DNA of 64,000 nt from Hyaloperonospora brassicae. Lineage: Eukaryota; Oomycota; Peronosporomycetes; Peronosporales; Peronosporaceae. Both the position numbers and the translations under genes were made by a program. The notes beneath the pieces were generated by a model, which saw nothing but the letters and a program-made list of their open reading frames with translations, had not been told where the DNA came from and ran no database searches. The stretch lies in the NCBI GenBank assembly GCA_947650285.1, contig CANTFL010001296.1, positions 434,001 to 498,000 of the forward strand, given 5' to 3'. Position 1 is the first letter of the stretch. Each line of letters opens with the position of its first letter. Positions 1-11,014 of this stretch are shown here, one piece after another.

Positions 1-1250
1 CTCTGCAAGCATCGATGCAGCATTCCAAAGAGGGACGGGCGGTGCGCCACGCTATCGTCCTCCTTGCTGTAGCTGCCACGTTCTGACTCCATCAATTGAA
101 CGCTCTCGAGAATCTCTGCCTCTGTCGGAGTGTAGCTCACCTGCTCTATGTCGGGATTGTGGAGCAGGAAGTCGATGGACATCGCGTTGCGATAAAGTTG
201 TTGAACTAGTCCCTGGAAGTCCGCAACGACTGCCTGCGGGACGTACAAGTTGGCGTTCGCAGCGTTGTCCATGTCGGAGGTGCGGAGTTTGCAGTGCGTA
301 AAGCAGTTGCGGATGCACTCAGGCTGCACATCCAGAGCTCATGCTGCATGCGCCACTGAATCGCCTCTAAGACGTTGATCTTTGCTGCTTCCGGCTAATG
401 TTCTCAAGGCGATCTAGGAGCTGGCGATTGAAGCGCCCGTGGTAATACAAATTAAAGTTGCGTTGCAGGGCTGAATCTTGCTGGTAGCCTTAAGCGGTAA
501 ATACAACTGCGTTGTATTCTGCAGTGATTCCGGCATCTTCCAGATCCTCTTCCTTGATGTGCGCGGAGCAGTCGTCGATAATAAGGTTACCTTACGACCG
601 GCAACGTGTTTGGAGGAGGCTTCCAGCCATAGTTTGAACACGTTGCGAGTCATTCACGCGCTCTTGTTGACGTGATAGTCAACGCTTAGTCTTCTTCGGT
701 CTACGTTTTTGAAACAGCGCGGGTTTCAGAACTTTCGAATACCCACAGCGGTTTATTGCCTGATCCTTCTACGTTGCTGCAGAATGTCATCGTCATCCTC
801 TCTTTGCTCTGATTCTTATCCTCAAGCTGGTGAGTCGACTGCGATGAATCGGCCTGCAGTCGAAAGAATAGGCCGGTCTCATCCATGTTTAAGATATCAG
901 CGGCGTTGTACTAGTCCAATTGGGCGATGATTTCCGGCATGCGCTCCTTTCGTGCTTCGACGTCGACAATACCGCTTTCGCCAAAGCGACGGTGCATGCG
1001 GATACCGTGTCGATTTGTAAATTTATGCAACCAACCAATTGATAATGCGGGTGCATCCTCATCTTTGACGGGTGGATACAGAGTCTGCATAAATCGATGT
1101 TGCTTTTTCCTGGATCAGGTGTCCGCTGATTTTGACGACACCCTGATACTCAATAATTCACCGAGCAAGCGCCGTCTCCACCAGCGGGTACGAAACCGCA
1201 CGCTGTCGCTTATAATAAAGGGCTGCATCGCTCTTATCTGGACCTAGCAG
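1..1250 (-). pseudogene. Broken pogo/Tigger-type (CENP-B-like) DDE transposase
   Basis: The minus strand, read from 1250 down to 1, carries pieces of a Tc1/mariner-superfamily pogo/Tigger transposase in several frames. From about 1070 to 830 there is a CENP-B-type DNA-binding end (GWLHKFTNRHGIRMHRRFGE) joined to the first catalytic block (NMDETGLFFRL). The second block, near 560-600, is altered around the expected Asp/Ser-Ala-His region (RKVTLLSTTAPRT), and a basic C-terminal tail follows to position 1. Stop codons and frameshifts separate the pieces, so no protein can be made from it. The left end lies outside the window, so terminal repeats and the TA duplication cannot be checked. The family is clear from motif order; the exact subfamily is not. 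Confidence 0.75.
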
Positions 1251-2639
1251 GTCTGCAGAACGCTCAAGGACGTTGCTGGTTGTCCCTTGGGTGACCGTGA
1301 CTCCAGGCTCCTCCAGTATCCACCGACATAGAGTTTCCTAAGCGAGGCTTGAACGTCTATGCTTCTGCATGCAGGTCGCCTTGCGGAAGTTGTCTGTACG
1401 GGTATAGCCATTGGCGACCATGTTGGAGGAAAACACGTGTAGCACCCTTATCTTCAACCCTATCCCCTTTAACTCTGCTATGTAATAGTTTCCTTATTCG
1501 ATTTGACGGTTCCATCCATATTAAAATAGCGAGACTCTACTATCATGACAATATCTCTCTCTTGTCTGTTGAGATAACATTCACATGCATGATCCAAATT
1601 TCTGTCAATATTATGTAGCCAGGTCACCACCATACATCATCCATCTCCCTTCCCAATAGTGTCATTTTATTGACATTTGTGATTGACAAAACGTGATCAT
1701 TATCAGATCACTTTACAAAGAAGCGCATTCGTTGATCAGACCCTTTCCAGCATTCTCCATCGCACCGTTGCAAACATGTCCATCCGATACGCAGCAACTG
1801 TCATACAGAGGACGTATGCACGCTAGCTTGCTGATCCTACTGAGGCGTCAACCACAGCATCTGAAGGTGATCGGGATGCCGCTGGCACGGCTCAGCGCAC
1901 AGCGCTCAGCGTTTTATTGTCACGTGGTAGCCCACCACGCAATGAAGATGACTCAGAATCGGAGCTTATCTATTCTGGCGCGTATGAATGTACGTTGAAC
2001 CACCCCATCGTTTCTTTGGTTTCATCGGGCGGTGGAATAGGTTGTTGAAGCTAAGGAGGTACGACGAACGGAGCTTACAACAGTGGTACAAGCTAAGACA
2101 CGCGCTGTAAAGTGAAATGCGTGGAAGGTATATACCTTGAATATTAAAGTCAGGCATCAACTGGGGTCATAATGTATGATGATACCAGCAGAAGAATGAT
2201 GCAGAGCAGCAATAGTCTGTAGTTTGTATTTCAGAATTAGTATTTATTAATCACTTTTTAACTCACCTTCTTCAAATGATCGTGACTGTTTTAGCCATCT
2301 TAATTATAAATATAGGTAACGATCGAGCAGGCTTGCTACGGGATCTTAGCGCAGGAAGGGTGAAGCGATATCTTTGGACAGTCTGGTATATATGAGGACA
2401 TACCTACAGGATTGAGTCGTTGCGCTCGCGTGAGACGACGCTCGACGCAATGATCATGGTAACGGGGGCACTCGAGGTGATGCAAAAAGGCGCCATACCC
2501 TTAAGCATTTTTATAGAGAGAGACAGACTAGTCGTTTGATCCATTATGTAGTGCAAGATGTATGTTACATACTTAGCCTGGATAGCAACGCTTATATCTC
2601 GTTCGAGTCCGGTAATTGTACGGGACTGAGCATCTGAGT
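1251..2639. other. Gene-free AT-rich stretch
   Basis: I see only short, low-complexity or frame-shadow reading frames here and no recognisable domain. The base composition is AT-richer than in the gene islands. It is probably old repeat debris between the Tigger remnant and the LINE remnant. Confidence 0.4.
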
Positions 2640-3418
2640 TACTGGATCGCATGATGTTCTCTCGAGCACGCTCTTGCAGGCAAGCAAGCGTGCACATCGA
2701 GTTTGCATTTCGAAGCATCGAAATTTCGCTTGGAAACAGCGCGAAATTGCCGCAGACCCATTTCCAAGAATTCTTGGACGCTACCGGCGATTGTAACGCG
2801 TTCCTGCAAGAACGTGACCCGGTTTCGTTGGGTCCATAAACAGTTAAGACAAATTATCCTTATCATACACCCCCAATCTCTTTCATACGGCGGCGTTTTT
2901 CTTCTTGTAGTCGGGATGGTCCCGGCAGAGATGTTTAATAGACACTCATAGTTCCGGCGCCCTTCGGCTGGCGCTATGCGCGAGAAAATTGCACAATTGG
3001 TGAAGATTCTACCTTTGACCGGTTCAATAGAACATGAGCTTTAGATATCAGTCTTGGGCACAGGGACAGGACAAAACGATTTGTTCTATGATTTCCTTCG
3101 CACCGTAGCAGCACTGAACTTTGCGAAACCTTAGATCGATTGCACTCCCAGTATGATAGATATTCAATTGTTTTGTCGCGACGCGATAATTGACCAAAAT
3201 CTGGTAATATATGATCTCGTGGCCGTGCGCCTACCACGTAGTTGATGTCTACTATAACGCGGTGTCTTGCCAGATGCTACACAGCGCTGCAACTTGAAGC
3301 TTCGTCAACAGCGGGGTTAGCGCGCTTCCATCCTTTTTATATTGCCGGAACGGTAGCTTCTTCAATTCCAGACGATAATGTCGATTTGCAATTATGCCGG
3401 GCACTTTCCAGGACATAC
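2640..3418 (-). pseudogene. 3' portion of a decayed LINE (C-terminal region after the reverse transcriptase)
   Basis: The minus strand has fragments resembling the C-terminal region of oomycete non-LTR retrotransposon polyproteins. At 2866-2640 a piece reads LNCLWTQRNRVTFLQERV followed by an RAVSKR motif, like the LWxxRNxxxF segment found after the RVT zinc-binding region. Other frames continue through 3237-2974. The order and strand fit with the reverse transcriptase remnant at 13620-12300, which would lie upstream on the minus strand if the intervening gypsy element were removed. The sequence is interrupted by stops and frameshifts. Recognition of this end alone is moderate; its link to the other half is an inference. 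Confidence 0.5.
3414..3418. repeat. Target-site duplication, left copy (CATAC)
   Basis: The five bases CATAC stand immediately before the 5' LTR and are repeated exactly after the 3' LTR. Ty3/gypsy integrases typically make 4-6 bp duplications. Confidence 0.9.
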
Positions 3419-3813
3419 TGTAACGGGGCAGCCCGTTACATGGAATTGTCATTTTAAAGAAACAATGACAATAAAGAATATTAAGTTGAATATTCTTTGA
3501 ACAATATCACCAAAGTGGTGATATTGAAGGGTCGACCAAAGAGTCTGTTCATTGGTTGATATCTTGGTGATATCAAACCACCAGTCGCCGCAAGACGCGC
3601 GCAATGAGTGGTGACGAGACGTCACCATACACTCAGTTATATTAACATAATTAAGTCAGGTTAAACAAAGAGACAGTAGCAAAACGACTTAATTATATTA
3701 GTACAACAGTTTTACTTTTTCCTTATTCTAAGCTTCCTCGTTTGCCTCGCGTACGTCTGTCGGGGCACCCAAAACCCTTGCGTTAAGTTCACGCAAGGGT
3801 GTGCTCCGTTACA
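3419..3813 (+). repeat. 5' LTR of the gypsy element
   Basis: The LTR is 395 bp, starts TGTAACGGGG and ends TCCGTTACA. Its ends are inverted repeats of each other (TGTAACGG/CCGTTACA). It contains a run of perfect hairpins, for example CAATATCACC/GGTGATATTG at 3502-3511 and 3517-3526. It is the same length as the 3' LTR and matches it except at 7 positions. It should carry the promoter and the poly(A) signal of the element, but I cannot place the U3/R/U5 borders. Confidence 0.95.
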
Positions 3814-3815
3814 CC

Positions 3816-3833
3816 TGGTAGCACTTTGTAGTC
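3816..3833 (+). other. Candidate primer-binding site
   Basis: TGGTAGCACTTTGTAGTC begins two bases after the 5' LTR. It starts with TGG, as expected for a site complementary to a tRNA 3' CCA end. I cannot match it to a particular tRNA without a tRNA set. Confidence 0.45.
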
Positions 3834-3857
3834 CTTCCAAGGACCACAACATCCAAC

Positions 3858-5023
3858 ATGAACATGTTGGGTGACGAAGAAACCTTTCACGCCACGCGTG
3901 AAGGGTTTAACCATTTGAGTGACATCGAATGGAGTGCGGTAGAACGAATGAGTTCTACCGTAGGCGAGTTCGCCATTAGCGCCATGTTGGAGTCTCTAGA
4001 CAGAGACCATCAACATGCTGCTATAGCCAAGTTCATACAAAATGAGCTTGTCGCCGAAAGGGAGAAAGTAGCCTTGCTTCACCAGCAAGGCTCTCAACAG
4101 GCCGAGCAGTTGAGAGAACTCGGTTCTCAACAGACAGAGCTCTTATGACAGCAGCAATTCCATGCTGCTGTGGGCGGGACGGCACATGCGCGTCGTCCCG
4201 AGGTCATGAAGGTTGACATCTCCAAGTACCGTGGAGTCCCGGAAGACTCCCTGTTACTATGGTTTGTCGAACTCGACAGAGCCTTAAGGGCTCGTCGCGT
4301 CGAAGATGAGCAAATGAAACTCACATTTGCTAAAACCCATTTGGCAGGGCGTGCCAAAACTTGGTCCCTGGGGCTCGAGAGTAGCGACCCAAATGTGTTT
4401 AGGTCGCTAGATGACTTAAAGTCCCGGCTCAGACAAACGTTTGAGCCGCCACGGGCTGAGTTCAGAGCTCGTTCAGAGCTCGTTCAGAGCTACTGAAACA
4501 TAAGCAGAGTAAGCGTGATGTGCACGCTTACGCACAACATATACGACTCCTCGCGAGTAGTATAACTGCTAACCCAGTTTATGAACACACGTTGATTACG
4601 GTGTTCATGCAAGGGCTCGCAGAAGGGCCCGTCAGGAGCCACCTGTTCCGCCTTGAGCTGAATACGCTGGAAGATGCGATATCAGCCGCGGAACAGGAAG
4701 ATTTTAGCATGAGACAGGCTCATGCTAGCTCAAACTCTTATCGTCCACCAAGACGACAAGAGATCGGAGGTCCAGAACCAATGGACCTCTGCTATGTTGA
4801 GAGCGAGAGACCCCGCTCTTCTAACGACAAGCGATTGCAGAGGTGCAATCGCTGTCAGAAGCTAGGGCACTACGCATACGAGTGTAGTGCTCCACGCCCA
4901 GTACCAAACAGTACTGAGCGTTATGGACGACCAATTGCCAGAAAGGGCAATGGGCGTGGGTCCAGCGCTGTTGCGGCTCCGCAACAGCGAGACGGACCAT
5001 CAAAAAATGGTCGAGGTCAGTAG
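3858..5023 (+). pseudogene. gag of the gypsy element, broken into three pieces
   Basis: The first piece starts at ATG 3858 and ends in an in-frame TGA at 4146-4148. The next spans 4170-4496 and carries a retrotransposon-gag-like helical region (ALRARRVEDEQMKLTFAKTH, then WSLGLE). The third spans 4520-5023 and ends with a CCHC zinc knuckle, CNRCQKLGHYAYEC, at about 4844-4885. A triplicated 11-mer (TTCAGAGCTCG) at 4461-4493 causes the frame change between the second and third pieces. Family knowledge gives the role: Gag coats the element RNA in virus-like particles. This copy cannot make a full-length Gag without recoding. Confidence 0.8.
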
Positions 5024-5025
5024 AG

Positions 5026-5600
5026 GTGGAGCGCTCTACTGATCCAGAAACCTCAAGAGAATTTGCAAATCTTTTGACGAAAGTTGCTCCAGATACACAA
5101 TCATTGTGTGTCTCTGCACCTGGTGATGACGTTTCGCTCATCACCTTGAAGTTGGAAGCGACAAATGATTTGTCGCTTCGTGCCCTAGTATACTGTGGGG
5201 CGTCGAACAACTTTGTTCGTCGCTAGTCACTAGAGGGTCGTAGGCTCAAGTTCGTTGAGCGCGACATTCCCCTCACGAGGATGACGGTGCGCTTTGCAAC
5301 AGGCGCATCGATTACCGTTGAGAAACGTGTAGTAGGAATCCACTACACGTTGGAGGGCGAACAGTACGATGATGACTTCATCGTACTGGATCTGGATGAC
5401 AAACTTGATGTCATCCTGGGATTACCTTGGCTCAGAAGGTACGAGCCAAGAGTGAGCTGGAAGCATCGATCCGTAAAGATGCCTGCCACTTGTTCATCAA
5501 ATGGCCATCTGATGAACATCTTGGAGCGTCCACAAGCGTGTGGATGTTCTGCGAATGAGTGCGATGGCCTCACTTGCGGTACGGTTCGTTAGCACGACCG
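5026..5600 (+). pseudogene. Retropepsin-like protease region of the gypsy element, damaged
   Basis: This stretch follows gag and precedes the reverse transcriptase, the usual place of the aspartic protease. The active-site loop reads ALVYCGASNNFVRR at about 5182-5223. The residue in the catalytic aspartate position is Tyr (TAC at 5191-5193), and a TAG stop follows two residues after the loop. Downstream, 5281-5592 continues with protease-like beta segments (DDDFIVLDLDDKLDVILGLP), including the conserved I-LG-P-WL end. The loss of the aspartate should abolish activity. Confidence 0.7.
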
Positions 5601-5721
5601 CACAATATCACAGTGTAGTTGATCACTACACTGTGGAGCAAGCTCCTGGCGGCTGTACAGAATTACAGGCTGAGCCGAAGGTCCACCACTCGACAAGTCG
5701 AGTGGACCGGGACATGGATGC

Positions 5722-7053
5722 ATGCCTAGCGGGCAGCATCTTAGAATTAAGAAACCTGTTGCCTCCAAAGGGAAACATGGACATCCTAGGTCGACTGGAG
5801 AGTCGACCGTAGAGGATCAGTTCCTGACTGTGGTTGCACAGCCACAGTCGGAAGACGTCGAGGGAATAAGTCCCCACGTACTTGAGGAAGTAATTCCTCA
5901 AGAGTCACTTGATGAAGGATCAGGCCCTCAGAAACCTGTGGAAGCAAGTTCCCAGGAAGTAACCGAGACGTTGAACGTCTTGGTTAATGACGGATCAAGC
6001 GTAGGCGCTTATACGCTTGATCTGATTGTGCCTCCGAAGTTAACTTCGGAGATAACTCAGTTTACAGCGCTAGAACCGAAACGGTTCTTGCGTGATCTGC
6101 GTAGTGGCAAAGTCAAGCAGATCTGCATACTCGTCACAGAGGATGAGTATGTGGCCGATATTCGGTCGGCAACAGTATTTGCTGAGAACGAACGGGTTCT
6201 CAGCAGCTCATCGATGGACGAAAGTGTCCTCGATGAGAAGACTCGGATTGAGCGGTACAAGTCTCAATCCTGGGAGTCACTTCAGGCAAATCCTTTGTAT
6301 AAGGATTTGACCGAATTCAAGGATGTATTCCCTGAATCCGTACCTTGCGAGTTGTCTAAGGACAAAGGCACTCGACACGAGATCGAGCTCAAACCGGGCT
6401 CGAAGTACTGTGTCATGAAGCAGTGGCCACTGCCTCGTGAACAAGTACTAGCGATCGACAAGTTCTTTGCCGATCGCTTAGCAGCAAGCCATGTGAGGGA
6501 ATCAACATCCCCTCACAGCTCTCCGACCTTCTGTGTGCGAAAGGCCATAAGAGGATGGCGGATATTGCACGCATTCAACAAATTGAATGCTGCAACGGTT
6601 CCGGCTCAGACGCCGACACCGAGGAAGGACGTAATCATAGATGGTATGTCAAAGAATACCATCTTTTCGTCCATGGATCTGATGGATGGGTCCTATCAGA
6701 TCCTCATGCGTGAACGGGACATCCCTTTCACGGCAGTGAGTACCCCCAGCGGGATGCTGTGGGAGTGGATAGTTATGACACAGGGGCTGAGCAATTCCCC
6801 TGCAACATTCAACAGATGTGTCACAAATCTGTTGAGACCGGTGCGAGACTTCGCACCGAGTTACTTCGACAATGTGTTCATCCATAGCCGGGATATGGAC
6901 GTAAAGACGGACGTTGAAGTTCACAGAACTCACGTTCGTCAGGTTCTTCAACTTATGCGCAAGCATAAGTTGTACGCCAACCGCAAGAAGTGTATATTCG
7001 CGGCTAGCGAAATACCACTTCTTGGGTGCATCGTGGCACGGCGTACTCCCTGA
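5722..7053 (+). pseudogene. Reverse transcriptase domain of the gypsy element, active site altered
   Basis: This 443-residue open stretch begins with a poorly conserved spacer. From about 6300 it matches the gypsy RT: VFPESVPCELSKDKGTRHEI, then FSSMDLMDGSYQI, FTAVSTPSGMLWEW and TQGLSNSPATF. The catalytic box is YFDNVFIHSRD. The second aspartate of the YxDD motif is Asn (AAT at 6871-6873), which normally abolishes polymerisation. A frameshift near 7040 moves the reading into the next frame, so RT is cut off from RNase H and integrase. The domain otherwise looks well preserved. Confidence 0.85.
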
Positions 7054-8749
7054 TCCCGAAAAGATCAAGGCGATCACCGACTGGCCAGTGCCAGTCGATG
7101 TCAAGGGACTAAGGAAGTTACTTGGGCTAGCGGCGTACTTGCACAAGTACTTGCGCAACTACACCGAGATGACTGTTCATCTTTTTTGCTTGCTCAAGAA
7201 AAATGTCAAGTGGTCATGGAACGCTGAGTGCCAGCGTTCCTTTGAGGTTATCAAGCAAAGCTTTATGCAATCGCCGATCTTGACGATTGCAGATCAGGAC
7301 AGACCATTTCATGTGGTCTGTGACGCCAGCGATTTTGCAATCGGCTGTGCGTCAATGCAGTTCGACACAGATGGCGCGGAGCGCGTCATCTGTTATCAGT
7401 CGCGTCAGCTGCAAGTAGCTGAGTGCAATTACCCAGTGCATGACAAGGAACTCCTTGCCATGAAGTATGCACTGGCTAATTTCCGGGTCGATCTATTGGG
7501 AGATAGACCGTTCGTTTTCTATACGGACCATGCGTCATTACGCACGGCCGTAAACAGCCCACACCTCTCGCAAAGAATGGCGAGGTGGCTGTCTTTCTTC
7601 GCGGAGTATAACTTCTCCGTGGAGTATAAACCAGGACGACTAAACGTCGTCGCTGATGCGCTCTCGCGCCGGCCCGATTTCCAGCCGAACGCACAATTCA
7701 ACAGTGAGGATAAGCCCACTGTTGCGACACTGTCAGTCAGTGTCCCGTCGTCAAGTTTAGTTGACGACGTACGAAAGGCATACGCAGAAGATAAGGATCT
7801 TCTGCGATTAATGGATCATCTGGTGCATCCATCCAGTAAATCCATGAAGGATTTACCAGCTTTGTACCGATCCTCATCGGATCGGTATAGTACACGCAAC
7901 GGATTGCTGTACTATACAGCTGTTGCCGACGACACGCCTCGTGTCGTCGTACCCGCTCATCATGATTTGCGTTTACGCATCATGTATGAGTGTCACGATG
8001 CCCCAACAGGTGGCCATCGTGGTAGAGAAAAGACTTACCTCACGGTAAGTCGTGACTTATACTGGCCACGCCAGTATCAATTTGTCCGCAAGTACATACG
8101 TGCTTGCGAGGTTTGTCAACGGGTGAAGCCTAGTCCTTCATCCCGTGCGCCATTGCAGCCTCTGCCTGTTCCGACAGAGTGCTGGCAGTCCGTTTCAATG
8201 GACTTCGTCTTCGGTTTTCCCGAAGACGCTCACAAGAATAATGGTATTCTTGTGTTTGTTGACCGGTTCAGCAAGATGGTCCATCTTGCTTCTGTACCCG
8301 AGTTGATAAAGGCTCAAGGTTGTGCTCGTGTCTTTCTCAGCACGGTCTTTAGAATTTACGGACTGCCCCGTGAACTCGTATCCTACCGTGGCCCTCGGTT
8401 CACGGCGGCATTTGGGCCAACCGTGTTCCGTTCTCTCGGAACACGATTGAAGATGTCTACTTCTGACCATCCCGAAACAGATGGTCAGACGGAACGTGCG
8501 AACCGTGTCCTCGAAGAGATCCTTCGAGGATATGTCCACTCGTTTCCGAGTTGGAGCGAATTCCTACCCATGGTGGAATTCGCCATCAATAATTCAATGC
8601 ATACTTCCACACAGCACACACCGTTTTACGTGAATGGCCTACGCCATCCACGTGTGCCCGCCCTTTTAGAGTGTGACTCTTGGATAAGGGGGAGGGATTC
8701 GCTCGAGCAAAAACCGTTTCGGCTCTTGCTCATCACGTGTCGACGCTAA
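7030..8749 (+). pseudogene. RNase H and integrase of the gypsy element, integrase active site altered
   Basis: This is the largest open piece of pol (frame open from 6914). RT thumb and connection come first, then a Ty3-type RNase H (FHVVCDASDFAIGC, HDKELLAMKYAL, FYTDHASL, GRLNVVADALSRR at roughly 7308-7672). The integrase follows, with an HHCC zinc region (ending CEVCQRV near 8118) and a core. The first core aspartate is present (MDFVF, codon 8201-8203). At the second, Tyr occupies the aspartate position (TAC at 8383-8385, followed by Arg-Gly). The glutamate of the DGQTERANR segment is kept. Integration by this copy's own enzyme is therefore unlikely. The frame ends at 8749. Confidence 0.85.
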
Positions 8750-8933
8750 CGTCGTCACGTATGATGCCGATGTCGATCAGGTCGACATCGATGAAGAAGA
8801 TCACCTCAATAATAGCGACGACGCTATTACTGACTCGGATAATGATGATGATGCTGGTATATTCAGCATCTTCAACGATTATTCCAGCGAGGAAGAAGAC
8901 AACCTCGCTGAAGAAGAGAGCAATCTCTTAGCA

Positions 8934-9909
8934 GTGCGCACGAAGCGCACTGAAAGACAAAACAAAGAGTCAGCAGAGAACTTCCTGCTGACTCGAGAGG
9001 CGGTAGTCCGTTTCGTTCAGGACTCCATCGCAAATGCGGTGGACCTTCAGAAACGGAACGCAGACAAGAATGGAAGAGCAAATGTTCTTTCATTTAAGGT
9101 TAACGACCTAGTACTACTGTCTACGGTAAACTTACCTGGACATGCAGTCACTAGTGTCGGCAGTAGTAAACTACTGCCGAAGTACATTGGGCCATTTCGA
9201 GTGTTGCATCGCAAGGGCAATGCATACACACTCGAATTGCCACGTAGGATGCGCACGCATCCTACGTTTTACGTGGGGAGGCTTAGGTCGTACTGTCAGT
9301 ACGAGCCTTCTTCTTCCGATGAAGATAGCCCCACGTTCAAGAACATCCATCAAGTTCTTGCGTTCGCGCTCCAGACGATCCGTCTGGTCGCGCAGATATG
9401 ATACCTCGGTACTCAACCGAGATATCTCCCCGCGAGCTGTCGCCAGCTCGCCGAAAAGGAGCGGACATCCCGCTCGACCTGAAGCTGCGCCGTGGCATAA
9501 TCGGCGCGATCCCTCGCCCGATCAGCCTCGTGACCCTTGCGGTTCTTCCGCACGGTATCAGTCAAAGCGTAGCGTCGGTCGCGATCGTGCTTTAAGTCAT
9601 CGCGCAATTCATCGATTGCGCGATCCATCTTGTAAGGGTCGAGATGGTGAGCCGAATCATCTGGAGGAGGTCTTTCCTCCTCCACCACATCCTTTGGTGG
9701 ATGCTCACGGTGGACAACGCTTTCTAGTGAAGCGTATCTTGAACCACCGTGACGATTCAGGATCAAGGACGAGCTACCTCGTCCAGTGGCGGGGGTATCC
9801 ACCCTCTTGGAACATCTGGGAGCCCCGCTCTCAGCTGTTGATGGATGTTGAAGGTCTCGTCCGCCAATATGACGAGACTCATCCGATGAGTCCTTGGGCC
9901 CATCGGTAA
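8934..9909 (+). pseudogene. C-terminal end of pol with chromodomain
   Basis: A frame open at 8934-9401 carries the GPF/Y-like module that follows integrase in chromoviruses (LLPKYIGPFRVLHRKGNAYT, then THPTFYVGRLRSY). The reading then shifts into the frame of 9142-9909. There an Arg/Ser/Pro-rich linker leads to a chromodomain at about 9715-9890 (RFLVKRILNHRDD, YLVQWRGYPPSWNIWEPRSQL). In chromoviruses this domain guides integration to particular chromatin. The aromatic residues that would form a methyl-lysine cage appear only partly conserved, as is common in element chromodomains. The stop is at 9907-9909. The same DNA is also open on the minus strand. Confidence 0.8.
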
Positions 9910-10885
9910 GCACGCGCTTTTGGCGCTTGTCGACGGATTGCAAGTTTGCAATCGCGTCCCGCATCTCAGCCGAAATGTGTGCCCTTCCCCAGGGCAAACT
10001 TAGGGAATACACGTCCCTATGTGCACGCTGCGAGTTGTCAACACAACTCGCACAAGTATGTCCCCAAATGAAGCAAGGAATGTCTGCCTCACTCGACAAA
10101 CGATGCAATTGGTACCTTGCACCGGTTGGCGTTCACTTCTCAAACTTGAGGCGTACCGCCTCAAGTTTCTTAAGCCACCCTTCTCGTCCAAAATTCTTTA
10201 CGTTTTGGACGAACGCGTTCCACGCAGCCAAAAGCGAGTTTTTGTCACGCTTTTGGTTGCCGTTGTGCCATCGATGTCTAAGGAAGACATCGAGATAAAA
10301 TTCTTCCTCAGCGCGAAAGTTGCTCGCGCTGGGATTCAAGCCGTGAAGCTCAGTCGCATCGAATAAGGGTATTCGATGGTGTTGTCTTGTCTCGTGAGAA
10401 AAGCCATTCATGAGCCGTTCAGGAAAACGCCACGGCTTCAGCTCATCACGCTTCACAGTGGTACCCTTGTCGGTACCACGCTTGTCCGTATGACGATGGC
10501 TTGCACCATCGTCAGGTCGCTCGTGCGAAGGAGCACGAGCTGATTGCGGTGATGAGCAAACATACTCATCGTCAGATTCATCATCACTGCCGAACATACT
10601 GTGTTGCAACTCACGAGTCCGTTCGTTCGGCAGTGGCCTTGGCGAACACTGAGGCGTCGCCGGTGATCGAGACGCCTCTGCAGTATTGCCCGAGTCGGAC
10701 ACGTCTGACTCGCCAGAGTAGATGACCTCAATGTCGGGGTCATCATGCGCACGCGGTGCTGTACCGCGTGCACCTGCAGCACCTGTTGCTACAGGCGAAG
10801 AACGAGCAGCAGACGACGAATCGTCTGCCGCAGAGGCTGGCACAGCACCGGGATGTGCGGGTCTTGAGTCACCTCGCATAGACAT
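9290..10885 (-). pseudogene. Antisense accessory reading frame between pol and 3' LTR, with coiled coil
   Basis: On the minus strand a 250-residue frame starts at ATG 10885 and runs to 10133. It has a Ser/Ala/acidic low-complexity start (DDPDIEVIYSGESDVSDSGN) and then a compact block rich in Trp and charged residues (NFRAEEEFYLDVFLRHRWHN). After frame changes near 10135-10100 a second frame runs 10108-9413 and a third continues below 9416. Their ends show heptad-like charged repeats (EVSYLRDQTDRLERERKNLM), suggesting a coiled coil. A Cys-x2-Cys pair lies in the overlapping frame near 10110. I do not recognise the family. Antisense extra frames are known in some plant LTR elements. The start codon sits in the loop of a perfect 10-bp hairpin. 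Confidence 0.5.
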
Positions 10886-11000
10886 GTTAACTATGCGAGG
10901 TCAAGCGGAAAGTGAATGGAACGGACCCAACAAGTGCTCCCTATCCCAATGGTGGCCAACGGGTGGCCGCCATATTTTCGATAGTCACACGGTGACTATC

Positions 11001-11014
11001 AGTTAAGGGGGTGA
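11001..11014 (+). other. Candidate polypurine tract
   Basis: AGTTAAGGGGGTGA directly precedes the 3' LTR. A purine-rich tract in this position primes plus-strand DNA synthesis in LTR elements. Confidence 0.6.
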
